DNA of 64,000 bases from Herbaspirillum sp. SJZ106. GTDB taxonomy: Bacteria; Pseudomonadota; Gammaproteobacteria; Burkholderiales; Burkholderiaceae_D. Positions 47,539-57,505 of the stretch are shown here, piece after piece. The position numbers and the translations under genes are program-made. The notes under the pieces are model-generated. The model was not told the DNA's origin and made no database searches. It was given only the letters and a program-made list of their open reading frames with translations. Position 1 is the stretch's first letter. Every line of letters starts with the position of its first letter. The stretch covers positions 62,001 to 126,000 of the forward strand of contig NZ_VFNI01000006.1 of assembly GCF_006715495.1 (NCBI RefSeq), written 5' to 3'.

Positions 47539-47596
47539 TAGGACGACTCCCTGCGGCCACAACATGTTCAATGTTGCAGGGCAGCGCCGTCCGGGG

Positions 47597-47650
47597 GCCG
47601 CTAACAAAATCCTTCCGCCGCAACACGGCCAGTGGGATTTTGTTAGCGGC
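47597..47650. repeat. Intergenic inverted-repeat element, 54 bases
   Basis: GCCGCTAACAAAATCC (47597-47612) and GGATTTTGTTAGCGGC (47635-47650) are a perfect 16-base inverted repeat with a 22-base loop. It shares the GCTAACAA core with the element 60 bases upstream, so the two belong to one family. Confidence 0.7.
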
Positions 47651-47748
47651 TCTGAGTCGGACGCACGTGTTGGAGACGAGCTGACGGAACATCTGCAGCG
47701 GCGTTTCGTTCACCAGTAAAGATTGTTCCCATGAAAAGACATCGACCA

Positions 47749-47777
47749 GTCGCCCTGTCGGCGACGGCGTTTTCTTT
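47749..47777 (+). terminator. Terminator-like hairpin in the greA leader
   Basis: GTCGCC-CTGTC-GGCGAC (47749-47765) followed by GGCGTTTTCTTTTT, 84 bases before the greA start. It may terminate transcription from upstream or attenuate greA, as the leader hairpin of E. coli greA does. Confidence 0.55.
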
Positions 47778-47848
47778 TTGCGTTTTCAGTCTGGCCGGTG
47801 GGCGCCGTCGGCGTTTTCCTCAATTCCCTAACCTTGAGCAAGAGACTT

Positions 47849-48325
47849 ATGAGCACAGTTCCCCTTACCAAGCGTGGCGCAGAACTCCTGAAAGAAGAAC
47901 TGCAACGTTTGAAATCCAAAGATCGTCCGGAGGTCATCAACGCGATCGCCGAAGCGCGCGCGCAGGGCGACCTGTCGGAAAATGCCGAATATGAATCGGC
48001 CAAGGAACGCCAGGCGTTCATCGAAGGCCGCATTGCCGACCTGGAAGGCAAGCTGGGCGCGGCCCAGATCGTCGATCCCGCTGAACTGAACGCGGAAGGC
48101 CGCGTGGTGTTCGCTTCCACCGTGGACCTGGAAAACCTGGACAGCGGCGAGAAGGTCACTTATCAGATCGTGGGCATGGACGAGGCCGACATCAAGGAAT
48201 CCAAGGTTTCCGTGACTTCGCCCATTGCGCGCGCATTGATCGGCAAGAGCGCCGGCGATGTGGTGGCGGTGGAAGCGCCGTCCGGCGTGAAGGAATACGA
48301 AATCCTGGAAGTGCGCTACGTCTGA
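47849..48325 (+). CDS. greA: Transcription elongation factor GreA
   Basis: Stimulates RNA polymerase to cleave backtracked transcripts. 158 residues, exactly the family length, from ATG 47849. The N-terminal coiled coil (about 1-75) carries the acidic tip in [20 protein letters not shown], with the Asp/Glu that coordinate the catalytic Mg in the polymerase channel. The C-terminal FKBP-like domain includes [20 protein letters not shown] and [14 protein letters not shown]. It follows carAB, as in many Burkholderiales. The DUF4149 membrane protein gene often found next to it is absent. A terminator follows. Confidence 0.97.
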   Translation: MSTVPLTKRGAELLKEELQRLKSKDRPEVINAIAEARAQGDLSENAEYESAKERQAFIEGRIADLEGKLGAAQIVDPAELNAEGRVVFASTVDLENLDSGEKVTYQIVGMDEADIKESKVSVTSPIARALIGKSAGDVVAVEAPSGVKEYEILEVRYV

Positions 48326-48397
48326 TGAGCGCGAGCGCCGCCGCTGGCTCATCCAGCGGCGGCAGGCGTCACGCCAGGCAGCAGCTGCAGCAATGAA

Positions 48398-48428
48398 AAT
48401 GCCCGCAATCTGCGGGCATTCTGTTTTT
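48398..48428. terminator. Rho-independent terminator after greA
   Basis: AATGCCCGCA pairs with TGCGGGCATT across a three-base loop, then CTGTTTTT. Also lies at the 3' side of the convergent yhbY gene. Confidence 0.85.
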
Positions 48429-48471
48429 CGGCGTTTTCCGTTTTTCCGGTCATCCCGGAACGCGGCGCTGC

Positions 48472-48930
48472 TCAGCCCAGCGGCTTCTTGGTGCTGCGCT
48501 GGCGCGGCTTGGCCTTGCGCACGTTGCCGCCGGCGGTGACGCGTTCATTGCCCTTGAGCATGATCTTGTTGACCGTGGGGCGCTTGGTGATATGCGTCTT
48601 GACGATGGTGACCTCGCGCAGGCCGCCCTTGCTGCCGGCGGGTTTCTTTTTCTCGTCTTCCTTTTTGGGGCGGTAGAGCACCAGCAGCTTGCCGATATGC
48701 TGGACCGGCGCCGCCTTGAGCTGCTCGCAGATGGCTTCATAGATGGCAATGCGGGCTTCGCGGTCGTCGCCGAACACGCGGACCTTGATCAGGCCGTGGG
48801 AGTCGAGGCTCTTGTCGATTTCCTTGAGCACGGAGTCGGACAGGCCGCTTTCGCCGACGATGACGACCGGATTCAAGGCATGGGCCTGGGCGCGCAGTTC
48901 GCTGCGCTCGGCGGGAGTAAGTTTCAACAT
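48472..48930 (-). CDS. yhbY: YhbY family RNA-binding protein (CRM domain)
   Basis: 152 residues: a CRS1/YhbY domain at about 1-97 and a basic tail (about 100-152, Lys/Arg rich). LTPAERSELRAQAHALNPVV is the standard opening, and GESGLSDSVLKEIDKSLDSH contains the family fold. E. coli YhbY associates with pre-50S ribosomes. The tail is longer than in E. coli (97 residues) but common in Burkholderiales. The gene is divergent from rlmE with 75 bases between, the standard arrangement. Confidence 0.94.
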   Translation of the reverse strand: MLKLTPAERSELRAQAHALNPVVIVGESGLSDSVLKEIDKSLDSHGLIKVRVFGDDREARIAIYEAICEQLKAAPVQHIGKLLVLYRPKKEDEKKKPAGSKGGLREVTIVKTHITKRPTVNKIMLKGNERVTAGGNVRKAKPRQRSTKKPLG

Positions 48931-49005
48931 GGGAATGCGATGGCGGAACCGCGCCGGGCGGCGCGAAGCTGTCCCTGAAAGAGATAAAACCAGTATTCTA
49001 CGCGA

Positions 49006-49650
49006 ATGGCAAAGAACAAATTAAACAAAAACTGGTTACACGACCATATCAACGACCCTTACGTGAAGCTCGCGCAGAAGGAAGGCTATCGCGCGCGCGC
49101 GGCCTACAAGCTCAAAGAGATCGACGAGGAAGAGCGCCTGATCAAGCCGGGGCAGATCATCGTCGACCTGGGTTGTACGCCCGGCAGCTGGTGCCAGTAT
49201 GTGCGCAACAAGCTGGCCGGAGCCGAGGGCGGCGGCATCCACGGCACCATCATCGGCCTGGATATCCTGCCGATGGATCCGATCGCCGACGTGCATTTCA
49301 TCCAGGGGGACTTCCGCGAGGAAGAACCGCTGCGCCAGTTGGAAGCCTTGCTGGATGGGCGCAAGGCCGATCTGGTGCTGTCCGATATGGCGCCCAACCT
49401 GTCGGGGGTGGCGATTGCCGACGCGGCGCGGGTCGAATATCTTATCGATCTGGCAATCGAATTCACCCAGGCGCACATGAAACCCGGTGGTGCGCTGCTG
49501 GTGAAATGCTTCAACGGCACTGGCTACAACGAACTGGTGCACAAGTTCCGCGCCGAATTCAAGACGGTGACCTCGAAAAAGCCCAAGGCCAGCCGGGACA
49601 AATCTTCCGAAATCTTCCTGTTAGGGAAGATCCTGAAGAATCCTCGCTGA
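49006..49650 (+). CDS. rlmE: 23S rRNA (uridine-2552-2'-O) methyltransferase
   Basis: AdoMet-dependent 2'-O-methylation of U2552 in the A-loop of 23S rRNA, a late 50S assembly step; heat inducible in E. coli. 214 residues. Catalytic K-D-K-E residues are visible: Lys in [13 protein letters not shown], Asp in [12 protein letters not shown] (near residue 128), and Lys in [13 protein letters not shown]. The AdoMet motif is [12 protein letters not shown]. An ftsH gene follows in the same direction after 346 bases, so it probably has its own promoter. Confidence 0.97.
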   Translation: MAKNKLNKNWLHDHINDPYVKLAQKEGYRARAAYKLKEIDEEERLIKPGQIIVDLGCTPGSWCQYVRNKLAGAEGGGIHGTIIGLDILPMDPIADVHFIQGDFREEEPLRQLEALLDGRKADLVLSDMAPNLSGVAIADAARVEYLIDLAIEFTQAHMKPGGALLVKCFNGTGYNELVHKFRAEFKTVTSKKPKASRDKSSEIFLLGKILKNPR

Positions 49651-49996
49651 AAATCGACTAAAGTGGCCCGAAGGCCGGCCTTATTCCCAATTCTCCGCCG
49701 TTGGCCTGTTTTGCGTCTTGTTTTGCGCCGCTTCAGCCTTATATCGCTTCATAGGAAGCAACTTATGCTTGAGGTGGCTGTCATTTCGGCAAGATCGATG
49801 TAGTGTGTCTTCATCGCATATTTCCCCGCGTCGCGATTCCGAGATCGGTTTGGCAATGCCCGCGATGGCGATCAGGCCATCGCTGCGTTGCAGGCAAGCA
49901 CGATGGGATGGGCGGTTTCCTAGTAAGGGTGTTTGAATCCGGGTAAAATCGGGACATACAAAGGCAACGTGGCGCATCGGCGTCGGAGGAGTTCCA
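49651..49996 (+). other. Intergenic region upstream of ftsH
   Basis: 346 bases. A 72-codon open frame at 49718-49936 has no ribosome site and no family-like sequence, so it is not called. TAAAAT near 49943 may be a -10 for ftsH, but no acceptable -35 was found; a heat-shock promoter could not be recognised by eye. Confidence 0.5.
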
Positions 49997-51886
<1,890 letters not shown>

Positions 51887-51921
51887 TCATCCCGGCCGGC
51901 GGGTTTGGCAAGCGAACCGGG

Positions 51922-51953
51922 AAAAGGGTGAGGAGCGATCCTCACCCTTTTTT
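51922..51953 (+). terminator. Rho-independent terminator after ftsH
   Basis: AAAAGGGTGAGG pairs with CCTCACCCTTTT across AGCGAT, followed by further T residues. Confidence 0.92.
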
Positions 51954-52079
51954 CCGTCCGGCGCACCGATTGCAACCGGTTGCCGCGTTGCCGGGACAAG
52001 GCGGGGCCGCGCAGGACAATGCAAGAAAAACACCGGACAGCAGCAATCCAGGCAGCAAAGATATAGGCAACAACGCACG

Positions 52080-52928
52080 ATGACACAAGCATTTCTGAAA
52101 TGCGGCAGGTTCCGCCTGCCGGTGCAGCAAGGCCGTCGCCCTCTGGTGATGGGCATTCTCAATGTCACGCCGGATTCGTTTTCCGACGGCGGACGCCACA
52201 ATTCGCTCGAATTCGCGCTATCCCATGCAGAGCAGATGATCGCCGACGGCGTCGACATCATCGACATCGGCGGCGAGTCGACCCGCCCCGGCATCGCGCC
52301 GCTGTCGCTGCAGCAGGAACTGGAGCGCGTGATGCCGGTGATCTACGCCCTGCGCGACTGCGGCAAGCCGCTCTCCATCGATACCTACAAGCCGGCTGTC
52401 ATGCGCGAGGCGCTGCTGGCCGAGGTGGACATGATCAACGACATCAGCGGCTTTCGCGCCGAGGGCGCGATTGACGCCGTCAAGGACAGCGAAGCCGGCC
52501 TGTGCGTGATGCACATGCAGGGCCAGCCGCAGACCATGCAGCAGGAGCCGCATTACGGCGACGTCGTGGCGGAGGTGGAAGGTTTCCTGCGCCGCCAGGC
52601 GGACAAGATGATGGCGGCCGGCGTGGCGCGCGAGCGCATCTGTATCGATCCGGGTTTTGGCTTTGGCAAGACACTGGCGCATAATCTGGCTTTGCTCAAG
52701 AACACCCGGCGCATGATCGGCGCGCTCGACCTGCCGTTGCTGGCGGGGATGTCGCGCAAATCCATGGTCGGCGCGGTCACCGGCAAACCGCTGGAAAAGC
52801 GCATGGCAGGCAGTATCGGGGCCGCACTGGCGGCGGCCCAGCAGGGGGCGATGATCATCCGGGTGCACGATGTGGCCGAAACCGTCGATGCGCTCAACAT
52901 GTGGCAGGCCGGACGGGAAGAGCATTGA
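52080..52928 (+). CDS. folP: Dihydropteroate synthase
   Basis: Condenses 6-hydroxymethyl-dihydropterin diphosphate with p-aminobenzoate; the target of sulfonamides. 282 residues, TIM barrel. Motifs: VMGILNVTPDSFSDGGRH (about 24-41), IIDIGGESTRPG (phosphate/pterin site, about 60-71), LSIDTYKPAVM, CIDPGFGFGKTLAHNL and LAGMSRKSMVGAV. All usual binding residues appear present; nothing suggests a resistance allele. Located between ftsH and glmM as in most Burkholderiales and E. coli. Confidence 0.97.
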   Translation: MTQAFLKCGRFRLPVQQGRRPLVMGILNVTPDSFSDGGRHNSLEFALSHAEQMIADGVDIIDIGGESTRPGIAPLSLQQELERVMPVIYALRDCGKPLSIDTYKPAVMREALLAEVDMINDISGFRAEGAIDAVKDSEAGLCVMHMQGQPQTMQQEPHYGDVVAEVEGFLRRQADKMMAAGVARERICIDPGFGFGKTLAHNLALLKNTRRMIGALDLPLLAGMSRKSMVGAVTGKPLEKRMAGSIGAALAAAQQGAMIIRVHDVAETVDALNMWQAGREEH

Positions 52929-53028
52929 TCCCGGCAAATAAAAATTAGAATGGAATGACAGGACGTGCCCTACGGGCGTCCTGCGATGCCGCCGCAGAGC
53001 GGCCGTCAGTTTAAAAGGAAACGAGCTT

Positions 53029-54363
53029 ATGGCAGCAAAATATTTCGGCACCGACGGCGTTCGCGGCCGCGTGGGCGAAGCCCCCATCACTCCGGATTTC
53101 GTCATGCGCCTGGGCTATGCCGCGGGCAAAGTCCTGGCCAAGGCGCGGGATGGGGTTGCGCGTCCTACGGTGCTGATCGGCAAGGACACGCGGATTTCCG
53201 GCTACATGCTGGAAGCCGCGCTGGAAGCGGGTTTTGCCGCCGCCGGCGTGGATGTGATGCTGGCCGGCCCGGTGCCTACGCCGGCCGTCGCCTACCTCAC
53301 GCGCGCATTGCGCCTGTCGGCCGGTGTGGTGATTTCGGCTTCGCATAATCCCTTCCACGACAATGGCATCAAGTTCTTTTCGGCCTCGGGCAACAAGCTG
53401 CCCGACGCGGTCGAGGCCGATATCGAAGCGGCGCTGGAACAGCCCATGGACTGCGTGCCTTCGGAAAAACTCGGCAAGGCGCGCCGCCTGGACGATGCCC
53501 AGGGCCGCTACATCGAATTCTGCAAGAGCACCTTCCCCAACGCGCTGGACCTGCACGGCATGACCATCGCGCTCGACTGCGCGCATGGCGCCGCCTACAA
53601 CATCGCCCCCCATGTGTTCCACGAACTGGGCGCCGAGGTCATCACCATCGGCAACAAGCCCAACGGCCTGAACATCAACGAGGAATGCGGCGCCACGGCG
53701 CCCAAGGCCCTGTCGGAGACGGTGCGCGCCAATGGCGCCGACCTCGGCATCGCGCTGGACGGCGACGCCGACCGCTTGCTGATGGTCGACGCATCGGGCC
53801 GCATCTACAATGGCGACGAGCTGCTGTACCTGATGGTCAAGGACCGCCTCGCCACCGGCCCGGTCGATGGCGCGGTAGGCACCCTGATGACCAATATGGC
53901 GTTGCAGGTGGCCTTCAAGAAAATGGGCATCCCGTTCGAACGCGCCAAGGTAGGCGACCGTTATGTGCTCGAAGTGCTGCAGGAAAAAGGCTGGCTGCTG
54001 GGGGGCGAAGGTTCCGGTCACTTGCTGTGCCTGGACAAGCACACCACCGGCGACGGCATCGTCTCCGCCTTGCAGGTGCTGTCGGCATTGAAGCGCAGCG
54101 GCCAGTCGCTGGCGCAGATGACGGCCGACATCCGACTGTTTCCGCAATCGCTGATCAATGTCAGGATTCCGGCCGGCTACGATTGGAAGTCGAATGCGGC
54201 GCTGCGGGCCGAGCAGGCGGCCGTGGAGGCGTCGCTGGGCGAGCGCGGCCGGGTGCTGCTGCGGCCTTCCGGCACCGAGCCGCTGATTCGCGTGATGGTC
54301 GAAGCCGAGGATGCCGAGCTGGCGCGCAGCATGGCCCAGCGCATCGCCGACAAGGTACTGTAA
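53029..54363 (+). CDS. glmM: Phosphoglucosamine mutase
   Basis: Converts glucosamine-6-phosphate to glucosamine-1-phosphate for UDP-GlcNAc, hence peptidoglycan and LPS. 444 residues. Catalytic Ser in [14 protein letters not shown] (near residue 104, phosphorylated in the active form), Mg loop [11 protein letters not shown] (about 244), sugar-binding GEGSGHLL and the phosphate-binding C-terminal [14 protein letters not shown]. Start ATG 53029 has AAAGGAAACGAG upstream. About 100 bases after folP in the same direction, probably cotranscribed. Confidence 0.97.
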   Translation: MAAKYFGTDGVRGRVGEAPITPDFVMRLGYAAGKVLAKARDGVARPTVLIGKDTRISGYMLEAALEAGFAAAGVDVMLAGPVPTPAVAYLTRALRLSAGVVISASHNPFHDNGIKFFSASGNKLPDAVEADIEAALEQPMDCVPSEKLGKARRLDDAQGRYIEFCKSTFPNALDLHGMTIALDCAHGAAYNIAPHVFHELGAEVITIGNKPNGLNINEECGATAPKALSETVRANGADLGIALDGDADRLLMVDASGRIYNGDELLYLMVKDRLATGPVDGAVGTLMTNMALQVAFKKMGIPFERAKVGDRYVLEVLQEKGWLLGGEGSGHLLCLDKHTTGDGIVSALQVLSALKRSGQSLAQMTADIRLFPQSLINVRIPAGYDWKSNAALRAEQAAVEASLGERGRVLLRPSGTEPLIRVMVEAEDAELARSMAQRIADKVL

Positions 54364-54432
54364 CCCCCATGGCGCTTGCGGATTTGTCCGTGGGCGTCCC
54401 AGGCCGTGATGTAGTTTCCAGGCAGAAGGACC

Positions 54433-55131
54433 ATGTCAAAAGAGTCGCCCCATATCCTGCTGGTCGAAGATGAGCCCAGCATCGCCGAATTGTTGCGTTT
54501 CACGATGCAGGGGGCAGGTTTTGCCACCACCATCGCCACCGACGTTGCGCAAGCCCGCCAATCGATCGCCGAGTCGCTGCCGCATGCGGTGCTGCTGGAC
54601 TGGATGCTGCCCGACAGCTCCGGCCTGATCTTGCTCAACGAGCTGCGCCGGGAGCCGCGCACCGCTGCGCTGCCGGTGATCATGCTGACCGCCAAGGGAA
54701 TGGAAGAGGACAAGGTCAAAGGCTTGAATGAAGGGGCCGACGATTACGTGACCAAGCCGTTCTCGCCCAAGGAACTGGTGGCGCGGGTACAGGCGCTGTT
54801 GCGCCGCAAGACGCCGGAGATCGGCAGCCAGCTGCTCAAGTACGGCGAGATCAGCATCGACGCCGAGCGCCGCCAAGTATCGGCGGCCGGGCGGCCGGTG
54901 GCGCTGGATCAGGCCGAATTCAAGCTGTTGCGTTATCTGGTGGCGCACCCGGACCGCATCTTCTCGCGCTCGCAACTGCTGGACAAGGTGTGGGGCGACC
55001 ATACCTTCATTGAAGAACGCACCGTGGATGTCCACATCATGCGTTTGCGCAAGTCGCTCGGCGATCTGGCGCATTATGTGCAGACGGTGCGCGGCGTGGG
55101 ATACCGGCTGAGTACGGATGTCCAGGATTGA
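54433..55131 (+). CDS. phoB: Phosphate regulon response regulator PhoB
   Basis: 232 residues, OmpR/PhoB-type. Receiver domain (about 6-122): acidic pair EDE near residue 14, phosphoacceptor Asp in LLDWMLPDSSGL, switch Thr in IIMLTAKGMEEDK, Lys in YVTKPFSPKELVA. DNA-binding winged helix (about 135-230): LRYLVAHPDRIFSRSQLLDK, VWGDHTFIEERTVDVHIMRL. The close match to PhoB (AKGMEEDKVKGLNEGADDY) supports the name. The usual downstream phoR kinase gene is not there; an intrinsic terminator follows at once. The pst genes that often stand between glmM and phoB are also absent here. Confidence 0.92.
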   Translation: MSKESPHILLVEDEPSIAELLRFTMQGAGFATTIATDVAQARQSIAESLPHAVLLDWMLPDSSGLILLNELRREPRTAALPVIMLTAKGMEEDKVKGLNEGADDYVTKPFSPKELVARVQALLRRKTPEIGSQLLKYGEISIDAERRQVSAAGRPVALDQAEFKLLRYLVAHPDRIFSRSQLLDKVWGDHTFIEERTVDVHIMRLRKSLGDLAHYVQTVRGVGYRLSTDVQD

Positions 55132-55161
55132 GCGGCCGGGAATCCGCATCGGCCGATAAAG

Positions 55162-55190
55162 AAGCGATCCGAAATTCGGATCGCTTTTTT
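55162..55190. terminator. Rho-independent terminator after phoB
   Basis: AAGCGATCCGAA pairs with TTCGGATCGCTT with almost no loop, followed by TTTTT. Confidence 0.9.
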
Positions 55191-55214
55191 TACGTCCGGA
55201 TTTTTACGTCCGGA
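55187..55214. repeat. Tandem 14-base direct repeat
   Basis: TTTTTACGTCCGGA occurs twice in immediate succession (55187-55200 and 55201-55214), beginning inside the T-run of the phoB terminator and ending 4 bases before the cytochrome gene stop. Probably a local duplication. Confidence 0.8.
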
Positions 55215-55218
55215 ACGT

Positions 55219-56514
55219 TCAATCCAGCGGCACGCCGCGATAGCGGTTCACCTCCGACGGCGAGACGAAACCGGCGCGGTTGTCCCAACTGTTGCGGATG
55301 TAGGAAACCACGGCTGCCGCTTCCTGGTCGCTCAGCTTCGGCCCGAACGGCGGCATGCCGAACGGATACGGGTTGCCTGCCGTCGAGGGCGGGTAGCCGC
55401 CGTTGAGCACGATGCGGATGGCATTGACCGCAGAGGCGGCGGCGACCGCCTGGTTGCCATCGAGCGGCGGGTAGCTTGGGGTCGCGCCCTGGCCTTTGTC
55501 GCTGTGGCAATCGATGCACAAATTTTCATAAAGCTGTTTGCCGAGCTTCATGATGCGCTCTGCTTCGGCCGGCTCCGGCGGTGGCGCCAGGGGCAGCGCG
55601 GACGCAGCATCCGGCGGCAGCGATTTGAGGTAGATGGCCATCGCTTCGATATCCGCATCGTCCAGGTACTGCAGGCTGCGTCCCACCACCTCGGCCATCG
55701 GCCCGAAGGCTGCGCCGCGCGGCGAGACGCCGGTCTTGAGCAGGGCGGTGAGATGGGCTGTTTCCCAACTGCCCAGGCCGTTTTCGCGGTCGCCGTTGAG
55801 CGGCGGCGCATACCAGTCCAGCATCGCGATCATGCCGCCCGCCAGCTCCGCCTGTGCGGCGGTGGCGCCCAAGGCGTTGCGCGCGGTGTGGCAGGCGCTG
55901 CAATGCCCCAGCCCCTGGACCAGGTAGGCGCCGCGGTTCCATTGGACCGATTGCCTTGTATCGGCCCGGTACTCGCCCGGTTCGAAGTACAGGGCGCGCC
56001 AGCCGGCCAGCAGCAGGCGCTGGTTGTAGGGAAAGCGCAGCGCGTGTTCCCGGTTGGGGCGGTCTGTGGCCGGGACCGTCTGGAGGAAGGCGAACAGCGC
56101 ATCCGAATCGTCGCGGCTGACCTTGGTATAGCTGGGGAAGGGGAAGGCAGGATAGAGGAAGCGGCCATCCTTGGCGCGCCCATGGTGCAGCGCGCGCCAG
56201 AAATCGTCGGCATCCCAGTTGCCGATGCCGGTCTTCTTGTCCGGCGTGATATTGGAGGAGTAGAGCGTGCCGAACTTGGTGGCGATCGCGCGGCCGCCGG
56301 CGTAGGCATCGCCGCCGCGCGGGGTGTGGCAGCCGATGCAATTGCCGGCGCGCGCCAGGTATTGGCCGCGTTCGATCTGCTGCGCGCGGTCGGCAACGGG
56401 CGTGGCGATGCCGCGATCTTCGTTGCGCAGCAACTGCCATGCCACGACCGCGGCAGGTACCGCGATGGCAGCGGCCATCACGGTTGCGGCGATAATGCAG
56501 AGCGCTTTTTTCAT
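55219..56514 (-). CDS. Triheme c-type cytochrome (dehydrogenase cytochrome-subunit type)
   Basis: 431 residues, exported, with three CxxCH heme sites: CIGCHTPRGG (near residue 58), CSACHTARN (near 205) and CIDCHSDKGQ (near 344). The N-terminal helix ALCIIAATVMAAAIAVPAAV anchors or exports it. Three class I cytochrome domains are characteristic of cytochrome subunits of alcohol, gluconate and sorbitol dehydrogenases. No dehydrogenase gene is adjacent, so it may pass electrons from an enzyme encoded elsewhere. The start overlaps the stop of the preceding diheme cytochrome gene as ATGA, so they are cotranscribed and probably work together. Confidence 0.92.
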   Translation of the reverse strand: MKKALCIIAATVMAAAIAVPAAVVAWQLLRNEDRGIATPVADRAQQIERGQYLARAGNCIGCHTPRGGDAYAGGRAIATKFGTLYSSNITPDKKTGIGNWDADDFWRALHHGRAKDGRFLYPAFPFPSYTKVSRDDSDALFAFLQTVPATDRPNREHALRFPYNQRLLLAGWRALYFEPGEYRADTRQSVQWNRGAYLVQGLGHCSACHTARNALGATAAQAELAGGMIAMLDWYAPPLNGDRENGLGSWETAHLTALLKTGVSPRGAAFGPMAEVVGRSLQYLDDADIEAMAIYLKSLPPDAASALPLAPPPEPAEAERIMKLGKQLYENLCIDCHSDKGQGATPSYPPLDGNQAVAAASAVNAIRIVLNGGYPPSTAGNPYPFGMPPFGPKLSDQEAAAVVSYIRNSWDNRAGFVSPSEVNRYRGVPLD

Positions 56515-57287
56515 TGTCCCGGCACTCCTGCCGGCGCCATGCTGCCGCAGGCCAGCGGCAGCGGGGCAGGGGGCGACGCTGCCGGCGCGGCATCGTGCGG
56601 CACCGGCTGGGCCGACAGCCAACTGCTGGCGGCATTGATGTCTTCCGGGGTCAGCTTATGGGCGATCGTCGCCATGCAATCGGGAGATTTTGCCTGGCGT
56701 ACGCCATTGATCCATGCACCCAGTTGCGCATTGATATAGTCGCGCGGCAGGCCGAGCAGGCCGGGGATGGCAGGCTGCACGCCGGTCAGCGCCGTCCCGT
56801 GGCAGGCGGCGCAGGCCGGGACCTTGCGCTCCTCGATGCCTCGCGTGACGAGCTGCTGGCCGCGTTGCAGGACGGCGGCCGAGGCGTCGGCCGGCGCTGG
56901 CGCCGGATAAGGCGGATGCTGGTTGGCGAAGAAGGCGGCGATCTGATGCAGGTAGTCGTCCGAAAGGTTGCCGAGCAGGTAGTTCATCATCGGATACTGG
57001 CGCCGGCCGTCGCGGAAGTGTTGCAACTGGTTGTACAGATAGGTTTCGGGTTTGCCTGCGATACGCGGATAGTAGCCGTCCGGAGTGGCGCGGCCTTCCT
57101 TGCCATGGCAGGCGATGCAGGCGGCGACCCGCTGCGGCATGTCGGGGACGGCATCGGCCGCGACCGTTGGCGAAACCGGCGGGCTTTGCGCCTGCGCGGC
57201 GCCAAGGGCAAGGCTGCATGCCAGCAGCATCAGGCCTCGTGCGAACCTGCTGTGGCCGTGGCGGGCCGGATACGCTATGAACGCCAA
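56511..57287 (-). CDS. Diheme cytochrome c (c4-like)
   Basis: About 258 residues. Two CxxCH sites, CIACHGKEG (near residue 63) and CAACHGTAL (near 165), in two similar domains with ARI-type methionine ligands in YPRIAGKPETYLYNQLQHFRD and a following MMNYLLGNL (first domain). The start is uncertain: TTG 57287 with GGGAG upstream gives a signal ending LGAAQA, whereas ATG codons further upstream lack ribosome sites. The resemblance to cytochrome c4 suggests it accepts electrons from the neighbouring triheme protein and delivers them to a terminal oxidase. Confidence 0.88.
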   Translation of the reverse strand: MAFIAYPARHGHSRFARGLMLLACSLALGAAQAQSPPVSPTVAADAVPDMPQRVAACIACHGKEGRATPDGYYPRIAGKPETYLYNQLQHFRDGRRQYPMMNYLLGNLSDDYLHQIAAFFANQHPPYPAPAPADASAAVLQRGQQLVTRGIEERKVPACAACHGTALTGVQPAIPGLLGLPRDYINAQLGAWINGVRQAKSPDCMATIAHKLTPEDINAASSWLSAQPVPHDAAPAASPPAPLPLACGSMAPAGVPGQ

Positions 57288-57465
57288 CTTCGGTCTCCCT
57301 TTGCCGGCATCGGCCTGGATTGCAGGGGCCGATGCGATTTTTATGCTTTTTCTGGCGCTGCCCGGGGCAGCCATGCAGCTATTGTAGTGGAAGAGCGGCC
57401 GCCGGCATTGCAAGCCCGTCCCCGCACGGCGCATGCGGACAACGCGGCCGCGGCGCGGCCTGCGC

Positions 57466-57494
57466 TTTCCAAGCCGGGGCGCAGCGGCTACAAT
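57466..57494 (+). promoter_or_regulatory. Promoter of the tRNA-Arg gene
   Basis: TTTCCA (57466-57471), 17-base spacer, TACAAT (57489-57494), 11 bases before the mature tRNA 5' end. Good spacing for sigma-70. Confidence 0.7.
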
Positions 57495-57505
57495 AGCGAC
57501 CTGCT

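Noticed and set aside
47731-47994. Short frame before greA that begins like a signal peptide ([19 protein letters not shown])
   Set aside because: It runs through the terminator-like hairpin and then into greA in another frame. It has no ribosome site and no recognisable family.
49718-49936. 72-codon frame between rlmE and ftsH
   Set aside because: No ribosome site, atypical composition and no similarity that I recognise.
49940-49960. Heat-shock or sigma-70 promoter for ftsH at TTGAAT...TAAAAT
   Set aside because: The spacing between the two boxes is only five bases; no other convincing pair was found.
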